NCBI GenBank assembly: GCA_965231865.1
Contig: CBDDOJ010000002.1
Coordinates: forward strand, 434,001-498,000
DNA: 64,000 nt
Direction: 5' to 3'
Source: WTGA01 sp965231865
Lineage (GTDB): Bacteria > Pseudomonadota > Gammaproteobacteria > Arenicellales > Poriferihabitantaceae
Position numbers and translations under genes: made by a program. Within the stretch, counting starts at the first letter, position 1, and each line of letters starts with the position of its first letter. Below, piece after piece: positions 10,258-18,438 of this stretch. Under the pieces are notes generated by a model, which worked only from the letters and a program-made list of their open reading frames with translations, did no database searches and was not told the DNA's origin.

Positions 10258-10290
10258 GCCTTCTTCGCTGTTCTTTCCGGCTTTGGTGGG

Positions 10291-11349
10291 ATGACAAACA
10301 CAATGAATGATCGTTTCCTGAGAGCGTTACGCCGACAACCCGTGGACTGCACGCCGGTCTGGATCATGCGCCAGGCGGGGCGCTATTTGCCTGAGTACCG
10401 CGAGCTTCGGGCCCGGGCCGGGGATTTTCTGGTGCTTTGCAAATCCCCTGAGATGGCCTGTGAAGTGACCTTGCAGCCATTGCGCCGTTTTGATGTGGAT
10501 GCCGCCATCCTGTTCTCCGACATTTTGACGATCCCGGATGCCATGGGTCTGGGATTGAGCATCCGGGAGGGCATTGGCCCGCGCTTTGAATACCCGCTCA
10601 GAAACCAAAAAGACATCGAAAATCTCCCCGGGGTGGATGTTGAGGATCAACTCGGGTACGTCATGGAGGCGGTTCGACTCATCCGATCCGAACTTGGCGG
10701 CAAAGTCCCGCTGGTCGGATTCTCCGGCAGCCCCTGGACGTTGGCTACCTATATGGTGGAAGGGGGTGGAAGCAAGGAATTCGGCCTGGTGAAGGGATTG
10801 ATGCATGACCAGCCCGGGTTGATGCATGAACTTCTGGACAGGGTCTGTCATACCGTGATTGATTACCTGTCTGCCCAGGCGAAAGCCGGCGCCCAGGCCC
10901 TGATGATATTTGATACCTGGGGCGGGGTACTGAGCACCCCGGATTATCTTGAGTTTTCCCTTCGATACATGCATCGCATTGTCTCGGCGCTAAAGGCAAT
11001 GGGGCACATGCAGGACATCCCCGTTATTTTATTTACCAAGGGCGGCAGCAACTGGCTGGAACAAATTTCCGAAACAGGTTGTGATGCCATTGGTGTTGAC
11101 TGGACCATTTCGCTGTCCGCGGCGAGAAAAAGGGTGGGCCACAAAGTGGCCCTGCAGGGAAATATGGACCCGACGGTACTGTATGCCTCCAATGAGAAAG
11201 TGGTTCGGGAAGTGAAACGGATTCTGGATGATTTCGGGCAGGCTGAAGGTCATGTCTTCAATCTCGGACATGGTATTCATCCAGGTATCCAGCCCGACCG
11301 GGTCAAGACCCTGGTGGATGCCGTCCACCACCATAGCCAAAGAAGATGA
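10291..11349 (+). CDS. hemE: Uroporphyrinogen decarboxylase
   Basis: Decarboxylates the four acetate side chains of uroporphyrinogen III to give coproporphyrinogen III in heme synthesis (cytoplasm). The 352 residues match the family. The substrate-binding signature PVWIMRQAGRYLPEYR is near residue 21, followed by the conserved GFSGSPWTLATYMVEGGGS and the C-terminal FNLGHGIHP. ATG 10291 is used here; ATG 10303 in the same frame would shorten the protein by 4 residues, and neither has a strong ribosome-binding site. The gltBD-hemE order is conserved in Pseudomonas-type gammaproteobacteria. Confidence 0.96.
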   Translation: MTNTMNDRFLRALRRQPVDCTPVWIMRQAGRYLPEYRELRARAGDFLVLCKSPEMACEVTLQPLRRFDVDAAILFSDILTIPDAMGLGLSIREGIGPRFEYPLRNQKDIENLPGVDVEDQLGYVMEAVRLIRSELGGKVPLVGFSGSPWTLATYMVEGGGSKEFGLVKGLMHDQPGLMHELLDRVCHTVIDYLSAQAKAGAQALMIFDTWGGVLSTPDYLEFSLRYMHRIVSALKAMGHMQDIPVILFTKGGSNWLEQISETGCDAIGVDWTISLSAARKRVGHKVALQGNMDPTVLYASNEKVVREVKRILDDFGQAEGHVFNLGHGIHPGIQPDRVKTLVDAVHHHSQRR

Positions 11350-11455
11350 GGGGGATGCGGACGACGCCACGGGCTGGAGGCCGGGGAAATTCCGACCCCG
11401 AATTTTTTACAGGATGTTCTTCCAAAGAAGGGGTGAATACCCCGTAGACGGGTGA

Positions 11456-11776
11456 TTATTCTGTTGCCTTCTTCTGGCTTTCTTCAAAGGCCCGGAGTTG
11501 TCCGTCCGTTGCTTTTTCCTGATGGCTGGCCTTGTATTCTGCATAGGGCATGCCATAGACGATTTCCCGGGCCTGATCGTAATCCAGTTCAATGTCATTG
11601 TCCCGGGCCGCACCCATATACCATTTGGAAAAACAGTTGCGGCAAAAATAAGCCAGGTTCATGAGGTCGATATTCTGCACTTCCGGATATTTTCGAAAGT
11701 GGCCAATCATTTTCCGAAATACAGCCGCTTCAATGGCTGTGCGCTGTTCATCGTTTATTTCAGGGAAGTCGGACAT
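11456..11776 (-). CDS. DUF1244 family protein
   Basis: Small 106-residue cytoplasmic protein of the DUF1244 family, function unknown. The signature DLMNLAYFCRNCFSKWY, with C45 and C48 separated by two residues, followed by DYDQAREIVYGMPY, is characteristic. The paired cysteines suggest metal binding, but this is inference. It is convergent with hemE. It marks the last host-type gene before the DISARM-like operon. Confidence 0.85.
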   Translation of the reverse strand: MSDFPEINDEQRTAIEAAVFRKMIGHFRKYPEVQNIDLMNLAYFCRNCFSKWYMGAARDNDIELDYDQAREIVYGMPYAEYKASHQEKATDGQLRAFEESQKKATE

Positions 11777-12239
11777 AATAAATATTGAGTTATCGGTGAA
11801 ACGGGTGCTTGATGAGACTGCTGCCCATCAAGCAAGAGGCGTCTTTGCCTTGCAGAGGTCGGCAAGTACGACAACAACGATTATAAAGCAGAAGGTCGCC
11901 TGGCTCATGGGTGCGATCCCATGATCATGGAAATGAAGTTCTGCCAGTGCAGCCATCAAGATGAGGTTGTAATATTTCTCTCATGAAAAAAAGCAAACAG
12001 AATAAAAAGACAGCCTATTTGGACAAGGCAGGCATCTTCTGGAACCAGAAAGATGAAAGGACCCGCATAACCACTCAGGACCCCTCTCCGTTTATTTCTA
12101 CAGTCAGCCCCGATCCAAAAAGCAAACGCGGGAACCCGAACTTGTTCTATACAGAACTTCATTTCGGAAGAACACCCACCGCCCCCGTCCTTGCTGAATT
12201 AGATACAGTATAGTCAGGAGACCATGCCCACAAGCACCA
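11777..12239. other. Intergenic region beside the DISARM-like operon
   Basis: A 463-bp stretch, visibly richer in A and T than its host-side neighbours, lies between the DUF1244 gene start and the stop of the last operon gene. A short perfect hairpin, catggg/cccatg, lies around 11907-11924. It does not fold as a tRNA: the loop has 6 nt and there are no acceptor arms. No integrase or attachment site is recognisable. An AUG-initiated frame at 11983-12213 has no ribosome-binding site and no recognisable family. Confidence 0.4.
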
Positions 12240-13802
12240 TCAGCAACAGATCATGCTCAACAGCGCGCGCGCCCTGCTCATCCCAACATAGTGAAGCGAA
12301 CGCAGGGTCTCGCTATGCCCAGGTCTTGGCATATCGACAAGAACAACCACCTCGCTCTCAAGCCCTTTGAAATCTCCAATCTGAGCAAAGCCGATGGAAT
12401 GGCGATTCATGTTACGGGGCGAGGCATCGTCCAGAACGGAGATGGAATTTCGCAAATTCTGGGAAAGAGAGGACGTCCAGGACTGTGCAAATGGCAAGGG
12501 CGAAAGTACGACGATCTCTCCCGGGCTGAATCCCTCGACATTCACTAGGTCGTGTAGCTCTTTCTCCAGAGCTTGGATCGCACTATCTGCGTCCGCGACA
12601 CAAACTTCACGTATCGCAGGACCATCACCAACCCCTGAATTACCCACATCAGCGTCCAGATCACCTTGTATCCGTTGTAGAATCGGCAGTGAGTTCCGGC
12701 AATTCGTCTTTAGCGGGATTCGTGCCGGGCTAATACTTTCCAGATAATCATAGGCATCGGGCACATAGGACCCGCACAGGCCGGATTGATTGTTGGCGTC
12801 GTGAAAAAAACACCAACGGCCTTCGCTTATGCCACCATGCAGACAGCTATCCAGCTGGGCAAGCGCATCCATGTTCAATATGTCTTGACCTTCATCGACG
12901 ATTAATGCCTCGAATCTTTCAATACTGGCACGCTTAGCGGCAACATGAAGTGAGTCCGCCAGACTGACGATCAGCCCGGGCACGGCGTTTCGTTCCAGAA
13001 AGTGCTTTAGCCAAGGCGAATGACAGGTCAGCGCGGTTTTCATTCCAGATGCGCCCCAGCGCTTCGCCAGTTCCAGTGCCAGCATTGTTTTCCCTGTTCC
13101 AGCACCTCCGGAACATATTACCCGCGGGTTGGCTTCGACGATATCGATTAACCTCAGCTGATCCTCTGTCAAGTGAGCAATGCGCCTTTCGACCTCATGG
13201 GCAGAAACATGTAATGGCACAACAGCTTCGAAATCGGGTCGCAAGTGTTGCTGCAATTCATTTAACTGCGAAGGGGTTACTACAGGCTTACGAGTACCCT
13301 TCGCACGCCAGTACCTGATAAATCGTTCCAACCACTTTTCGAACTGCCTGAAGTCACGACCGTCCGCGAGAACGGCGCGATCCCACTCCGCGCTATCGGG
13401 AAGGCGCTCGATATCCGGCATGACCACACCGTAACCGACCACAAAAACACTGGAGAGAGAAGCGGGAAGCTTCCCCCGCAAACCATGCAGCGCCCCTTCC
13501 GATTGTTTGAACGGTGACTCCCGCAATCGCCTGATTTCACCATACCGGTTCGTAGTTTCCCAGATGCCATTATGACAGGATACTCCGCCGCCTTTGACCT
13601 CCAGTACGAAAAGGCCACCCGGCCCGCATATAATAAAGTCGATTTCTCCAAACCGCTTATATTCATGCCGCGGGAGGTTAAGAGAGTGCATGGCAAACCA
13701 ACCATTCTGGTCCGGCCTGGGAAATGCAGAGCGCAGCTGGTCAAACATGCGCATTTCCGCATTACTACTGGTGCCCAGGGGTTGGCTAGGAATCATTCGC
13801 AT
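12240..13802 (-). CDS. NERD nuclease-domain / UvrD-type helicase fusion
   Basis: Predicted 520-residue DNA-processing enzyme, last gene of the DISARM-like operon. The N-terminus is a NERD domain with PD-(D/E)xK-like residues: GEID (E53, D55), then LEVKGGG (E68, K70). A superfamily 1 helicase core follows, with Walker A SGGAGTGKT (231-239) and Walker B-type VDEGQD (302-307). Near the C-terminus are the motif V-like DFKGLESEVVVLVDM and motif VI-like YVGMSRARALL. I chose ATG 13802 because it follows the upstream stop by 2 nt and has GGAG before it. The frame remains open further upstream, inside the preceding gene. The role in cutting or unwinding foreign DNA is inference. Confidence 0.8.
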   Translation of the reverse strand: MRMIPSQPLGTSSNAEMRMFDQLRSAFPRPDQNGWFAMHSLNLPRHEYKRFGEIDFIICGPGGLFVLEVKGGGVSCHNGIWETTNRYGEIRRLRESPFKQSEGALHGLRGKLPASLSSVFVVGYGVVMPDIERLPDSAEWDRAVLADGRDFRQFEKWLERFIRYWRAKGTRKPVVTPSQLNELQQHLRPDFEAVVPLHVSAHEVERRIAHLTEDQLRLIDIVEANPRVICSGGAGTGKTMLALELAKRWGASGMKTALTCHSPWLKHFLERNAVPGLIVSLADSLHVAAKRASIERFEALIVDEGQDILNMDALAQLDSCLHGGISEGRWCFFHDANNQSGLCGSYVPDAYDYLESISPARIPLKTNCRNSLPILQRIQGDLDADVGNSGVGDGPAIREVCVADADSAIQALEKELHDLVNVEGFSPGEIVVLSPLPFAQSWTSSLSQNLRNSISVLDDASPRNMNRHSIGFAQIGDFKGLESEVVVLVDMPRPGHSETLRSLHYVGMSRARALLSMICC

Positions 13803-13804
13803 GA

Positions 13805-15421
13805 TCAACCGTCTCCGTTTGCCTTTTCTTCGATTTCTTGCAAACTTCCAAGATTCTTGCGTGTTTCGGATTCGACCTGGGGCGCGATCGGTGGCCATTG
13901 CCCCAAACGGTGCAAGAATTTGGTCTCATCCACTTCTTCCGTAACAGTCTTTACCCTGCCTGATAACACCACCTGCAAGCCTTTACGTTCAAAGCTCTCA
14001 GGTAAATCACTCTCCGCTAGAGTGATGCGTGTCTGAAAACAATCGGTCCAATTGCATTTACTTGCGAGTTCTACGGCTACGTCCCGCTTCATGCTGCTCC
14101 ACTCACCGCTTGGTGAAGTAAATAGTTCTCGCAAGGGTTTCGGACGCAGTGGCGGACTGATAGCAAGGCTTTCACCTTGTTTACGGTGCTCAGCATCTGC
14201 CATCCGAAAAGATACGTAGGCAGACAGATCCTGATTACGCAGATCCTTGGGTAACCGCAGCCAACTATCGCGTACGCCAAACAGGATTCCAGCAAGAATA
14301 TACTCGGCATCGTTTAATAATGGATGTGAAAATTCCAGCAGGTCCGTGCAATGCTCGCGCAAGCAGAACAGTAGTAAAGGTCTCGATAAAGACCCCTTGT
14401 GCCGCTCAAGCAGTTCGGTAATTGTTCCTCCACCGAGGCCGAGAGAACTGCGCATGTCCGAGATCAATCGTTCCAGACGTGGACGGAATTCCATTTCCTG
14501 CAGCAGATCAAGCTGATTCTCCAGATACGCAAGCGCCACATCGATGGGCGTTTGCGGACGTTCCCGCGCCTGCGCAGTAACCAACGATTGGATAACGCCC
14601 CAAAAGAGCCGGGTACGGGTATCTGCTTGCTCGGATATCTCACCCCCGTCCATCCAGTTAGGAAGCTCGGTCAGTATGGGATTGATTTGGACCAGGTCAT
14701 TATCTTTGTCGCGCGCGGCTCCAGTTACCAATCTAAAGGCCGCAAGCCCCAGATCGCTGCGATTACCAGTGTGGTACAACATCGCAAGCATGCCGCCAAG
14801 CGCCTGTCCAAAAGCGGGATAAGGATCACTGTCATCCTCAATCAACAGTTCTTGTGGCTGCTCTGCTGGCCACGCTACCTCCGTGTCGGAGGAAAACAGC
14901 GCTTCCGCAATCTCAACCCGATAAGGGAACAGATCGACGTTCGAGACATCGTTGGCAGCACTTTCGAATGCTTGCCGGTCCTCGGATGAGCAAAAGTTGA
15001 CGCTCAATAGCAATGTTGGTGGTAATGGTGCACGGACGAGGATAGCAATGTCGTCTTTGCGCTTTCTCGCGGCTGCTGATGCGACGTCTCGCATACCTCC
15101 ATCCCGCGACAGCATCCGAACAGGGCCGGACAGATCACTCAAATCGAAAGATGCGATGCAGGGCAACAAATGCTTGCGCTCACTGGTCGCGTGATTTAAA
15201 ACGTCGGCTGAAATCTTGCGTTTGTCACGGAACAAGGGAATCCAGCCCGGATAGACACTCAAGGGATCGGAATAGTGCTTGCCTCGAAAACCCGCAGGGC
15301 CCATCACCATACCGGCAGCCAGCATGTAAAGCATGTTTTGATGGTTGGTTACCAGGTGCCATATGCGCGCCGGTTTTCGTCGACTTCGTGGCTTCTTTGG
15401 AGTACCTGTTTTCGTGGTCAT
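13805..15421 (-). CDS. Unrecognised 538-aa protein in the DISARM-like operon
   Basis: I do not recognise this family. The protein has 538 residues with a basic N-terminal tail (KTGTPKKPRSRRKPARIWH). No transmembrane segment, Walker motif, nuclease or methylase signature was found. The N-terminal part includes AAGMVMGPAGFRGKHYSD. The middle is helical and leucine-rich (AYLENQLDLLQEMEF, FCLREHCTDLLEFSHPLL). The end is acidic. The start ATG 15421 lies 3 nt after the preceding stop and has AGGAAGTAGG before it. Its fixed position between two helicases suggests a structural or adaptor subunit, which is inference only. Confidence 0.75.
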   Translation of the reverse strand: MTTKTGTPKKPRSRRKPARIWHLVTNHQNMLYMLAAGMVMGPAGFRGKHYSDPLSVYPGWIPLFRDKRKISADVLNHATSERKHLLPCIASFDLSDLSGPVRMLSRDGGMRDVASAAARKRKDDIAILVRAPLPPTLLLSVNFCSSEDRQAFESAANDVSNVDLFPYRVEIAEALFSSDTEVAWPAEQPQELLIEDDSDPYPAFGQALGGMLAMLYHTGNRSDLGLAAFRLVTGAARDKDNDLVQINPILTELPNWMDGGEISEQADTRTRLFWGVIQSLVTAQARERPQTPIDVALAYLENQLDLLQEMEFRPRLERLISDMRSSLGLGGGTITELLERHKGSLSRPLLLFCLREHCTDLLEFSHPLLNDAEYILAGILFGVRDSWLRLPKDLRNQDLSAYVSFRMADAEHRKQGESLAISPPLRPKPLRELFTSPSGEWSSMKRDVAVELASKCNWTDCFQTRITLAESDLPESFERKGLQVVLSGRVKTVTEEVDETKFLHRLGQWPPIAPQVESETRKNLGSLQEIEEKANGDG

Positions 15422-15424
15422 TGC

Positions 15425-16609
15425 CTACTTCCTGACAAGAATAGTTGGATCGGTGGGCACTAACCCATCCACGACGGGACAAGTATGGCCAGTACGGAGC
15501 AGTATGATCTGTTCTCGGGCACGCGCCACCATTACATAAAACCTTGCCTTGAGAGTATAAGGATCGTGTTTGGGTTGGTGCTGGTCGATATCAGCCAAGA
15601 TGACGGTATCGAACTCCAGGCCTTTACAGGACTGGGCGTTTATGATCATTATCCCGCCTTGATCGAAGTTCGGTAATTCCCGCTGGCCAGAAACAAAGGT
15701 CTGGACCGGCGGTTTGTCATTGTCTAGCTTTGGATTGGCACGACTAAGCGCCTCATTGAATTTCGTCCGTACTTTATTGTCTGGAGTAATGATTCCAATT
15801 AACTTGCGTGGATTACGGTCGCTCAACTGGAGGACATTGTCTGCAATCGCAGCCAGTGTTGCTGTGTTTGTCGTGCCATAAGTCCATAGCTCCGGCGTCG
15901 CAGCAGCCAGTATAAGATCGGGCAGGTCCGGCTTTGGACTGGCCGGGTCCGCTGGGTAAAAGTGCCGGGCGAGCAGCGCGATAGGACGCGTGTTCCGGTA
16001 GTTGGTTTTCAGTTCCAGCGTGTCACCGGATTCAATTGCCAGCGTGTTTTCGATATCTTGACGTGAGCTACACCTGTCGGGGTGAATCTGCTGGTTCTGG
16101 TCGGCTGCCACGTAGAAGTTCTCGAAGCCCAGATGAGTCAGCGTTCGATAAAAGGCTGGCGGCATATCCTGTCCCTCATCGATCACCAGAAATTTATCGC
16201 TTTGATTTTCGATGATATCCAGAGATTGAACCTGTTGATCGACGGCATCCCAATCTATTGGGCGATATCCTCCTGGACAATCTGGTTCAAGCGTAGGAAC
16301 AGAGCTGAAGAAATGCCTGTAGATTTTGCGAAACCAGGAATCCCAGGTCCGGGCGGAGAATGTCTGTTCACTACCGAACAAATGACGGTTTGAATGATCC
16401 AGCAAGTGATTGTAAACGAGCATTCGGTAAGTCTTGTCGTTTTGTGCGAGGCGCCTCGCCCGTAGCAATACCACTACCGACTTGCCTGTGCCAGGGCCAC
16501 CGACGATCAGGTGTTGTCCCTCCACTGGCAGCGACAGCGCCTCATCCTGATCCTTGTTTAGGTCATGAATACCGGGGAGACTGAATCGGCGGGTGCGGTC
16601 AACTGGCAT
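15425..16609 (-). CDS. Small UvrD/Rep-type superfamily 1 ATPase
   Basis: A 394-residue ATPase/helicase of the UvrD-like group, third gene of the DISARM-like operon. Walker A GGPGTGKS lies at about residues 37-44. The VIDEGQD box follows at about 140, then NYRNT (motif IV region), SCKGLEFDTVILADI (motif V) and YVMVARAREQIILL (motif VI). It is much shorter than UvrD (about 720 aa) and has no room for the usual 1B and 2B inserts. It could therefore translocate or signal rather than unwind. It has no nuclease domain, unlike its operon mate at 12240-13802. Start and neighbouring stop are 2 nt apart. Confidence 0.8.
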   Translation of the reverse strand: MPVDRTRRFSLPGIHDLNKDQDEALSLPVEGQHLIVGGPGTGKSVVVLLRARRLAQNDKTYRMLVYNHLLDHSNRHLFGSEQTFSARTWDSWFRKIYRHFFSSVPTLEPDCPGGYRPIDWDAVDQQVQSLDIIENQSDKFLVIDEGQDMPPAFYRTLTHLGFENFYVAADQNQQIHPDRCSSRQDIENTLAIESGDTLELKTNYRNTRPIALLARHFYPADPASPKPDLPDLILAAATPELWTYGTTNTATLAAIADNVLQLSDRNPRKLIGIITPDNKVRTKFNEALSRANPKLDNDKPPVQTFVSGQRELPNFDQGGIMIINAQSCKGLEFDTVILADIDQHQPKHDPYTLKARFYVMVARAREQIILLRTGHTCPVVDGLVPTDPTILVRK

Positions 16610-16611
16610 AT

Positions 16612-18435
16612 TCAGGCCATCTTAAAGAAAGAAGGCAGCCCGTTGGCGGCATCGTCCTTGACGAAGCCTCGATCCAGCAAAGTATTGTGATATTCGCAGG
16701 CAGGTTCGGGTACCAGCGCACAGGCATGGCAGGCGGCGCGATTCAGCAAACCTGGTCCTTGACCTTCATGCTCGCTGCAAACTGGGTCAAGCGAACACCA
16801 GCGTGAATGCTCCAGCGCTCGAGTCAGAATACCTAGAAAGCGCCGGGGTTCACTCAATTCAGCCAGGCCGCCTAGCGAACCGGCAATGTCGGGAACAGCG
16901 ACATGGATAAGGATACCGGCCATGGGCTCCGGTGCATTGGCACAGTAGATTCGCTCGATTAACGATGCCGCCGGATAACCGCCCTCGGACTCGATTTGCC
17001 GCATCAGCAGGTGTGACAGGGTATGTAATAACATGAAGCGTGTGGTCAATGGATTAGGGTTATCGCGACCGGATTGGGTGAATCGGGGAAGTAGTCGATT
17101 CAGTCGCGAAACAACCGCCGGTGTTTGCTCCCACACCTTGAGACTGTCCTCATCAAGCGCGAGGAAAATGCCCTCTCCGTACAACTCTATGGCCGGCAAC
17201 CAATCCGATTCCCCTACGATGTCCGGTGGTACTGGTTCCTCTCCTCCCAGGCGGGTAAAGCCCTTGAATACCTTCACCGCCTTGAGGCGGTCCACGCGGA
17301 CAAGGTGACGAACGCCGTGAACAATTTTCCGCTCCCCAGAATTTACATCGACCGTGCTTCCCAGTTCACGCCACTCATCACTTCTGTTGCGAGTCACCAG
17401 GTCCTCGTCCTCGCGCTGATCGGGCAGCACCTCCAGGAAGGCCTTAAACTCGCTTTCCCGCAATTGCCCGGGTGTAAGGTTCTCGCCATACAAGGGATAG
17501 CCACGGGCAAGATCAGCCAATGCGGTTTGGATATCGTCGGTGGTACAGCGATATTTCGTCGCCAGCGTTCGTATGGTGCCCTTCCTCGCCAATGTCGTTC
17601 GTGCACCGTCTATGTGACTACGGTCACCGGAATTGCGGTACAAGCGATCCACGACGGTTCCCTTGCGTACACGGGATTCCGGTGGAATCACCAGAACGGA
17701 TTCAGCGACGGGCACGTAAACCCGCGTATCATTGATCACCAGAACCTGCGCCTGGTCTTTGTCACCTTCTTCCCCGACCTCCATTAACGGAACCAGATCG
17801 TCTTTGGTCCATGGCTGCATACGGCCCTGGCCTAAGCCCACTCGTTCATCACCACGGAACCGGGCTTCAACGCCGCAGGCACCGCACCTTAATATGCGCT
17901 CTTCGTAGCCACGCTCAATTAACCGCAATTGATCTTGTACTTTGCAGTTGCGTTGCGAGGGATCACGGGTCCCCTGATGCGCGAGAAAATGCCACGGCAC
18001 ATCGGCAAGGTACCCCTCTGGATGTGCGAGTACCCAGGTCACCTGCTCCCGCTTCGGGTGATGTTTGCAATCTTGATGATTGCAATGGGGTGTGTGATCG
18101 GGTTGATCTTTCCGCCACGACCAACGATACATGGAGCCGCAGGATGGGCAGCGCATCCAGGATGGAAATCGCGTTGTCGGTACACTGGTGCCATCTACCT
18201 GTCCATTCGCCAGCTCTTTCGCCACAGGCGGCTCGCGCAGTCGCTCTTCGATACCCAGTGCGGCACGGACGCGCTCCACATACGGAATCAGCTTGCCCGC
18301 GGAGATGCCCTGGCGATCTGTCCATTGTCGGGTATCCTGAACAACCACAAGCCCATTCGCGCCTCGCACGATGGCCCCGACACCGCTATGGCCGAGCAAG
18401 TGTGACAGGCGTATCGGAATCAGTTCATTGGCCAT
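16612..18435 (-). CDS. drmB: DrmB-like DUF1998 protein
   Basis: A 607-residue protein of the DrmB / DUF1998 type, partner of the DrmA helicase in DISARM anti-phage systems. The N-terminus PIRLSHLLGHSGVGAIVRG matches the start typical of DrmB. A CPSCG...CNHQDC zinc-finger-like set lies at about residues 96-123. The DUF1998 core contains HTLSHLLMRQIE. The C-terminal Cys/His cluster ends in ACHACALVPEPACEYHNTLLDR. The start lies 3 nt after the drmA stop. In DISARM, DrmA and DrmB form a DNA-binding complex that recognises foreign DNA; the same role here is inferred from family and order. Confidence 0.8.
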   Translation of the reverse strand: MANELIPIRLSHLLGHSGVGAIVRGANGLVVVQDTRQWTDRQGISAGKLIPYVERVRAALGIEERLREPPVAKELANGQVDGTSVPTTRFPSWMRCPSCGSMYRWSWRKDQPDHTPHCNHQDCKHHPKREQVTWVLAHPEGYLADVPWHFLAHQGTRDPSQRNCKVQDQLRLIERGYEERILRCGACGVEARFRGDERVGLGQGRMQPWTKDDLVPLMEVGEEGDKDQAQVLVINDTRVYVPVAESVLVIPPESRVRKGTVVDRLYRNSGDRSHIDGARTTLARKGTIRTLATKYRCTTDDIQTALADLARGYPLYGENLTPGQLRESEFKAFLEVLPDQREDEDLVTRNRSDEWRELGSTVDVNSGERKIVHGVRHLVRVDRLKAVKVFKGFTRLGGEEPVPPDIVGESDWLPAIELYGEGIFLALDEDSLKVWEQTPAVVSRLNRLLPRFTQSGRDNPNPLTTRFMLLHTLSHLLMRQIESEGGYPAASLIERIYCANAPEPMAGILIHVAVPDIAGSLGGLAELSEPRRFLGILTRALEHSRWCSLDPVCSEHEGQGPGLLNRAACHACALVPEPACEYHNTLLDRGFVKDDAANGLPSFFKMA

Positions 18436-18438
18436 AGT

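Noticed and set aside
11900..11930. Possible tRNA T-arm
   Set aside because: The hairpin has a 6-nt loop, and no acceptor stem or anticodon arm could be built around it.
11983..12213. 76-codon open frame near the end of the defence operon
   Set aside because: No ribosome-binding site and no recognisable domain. Its lysine-rich start reflects an AT-rich stretch.
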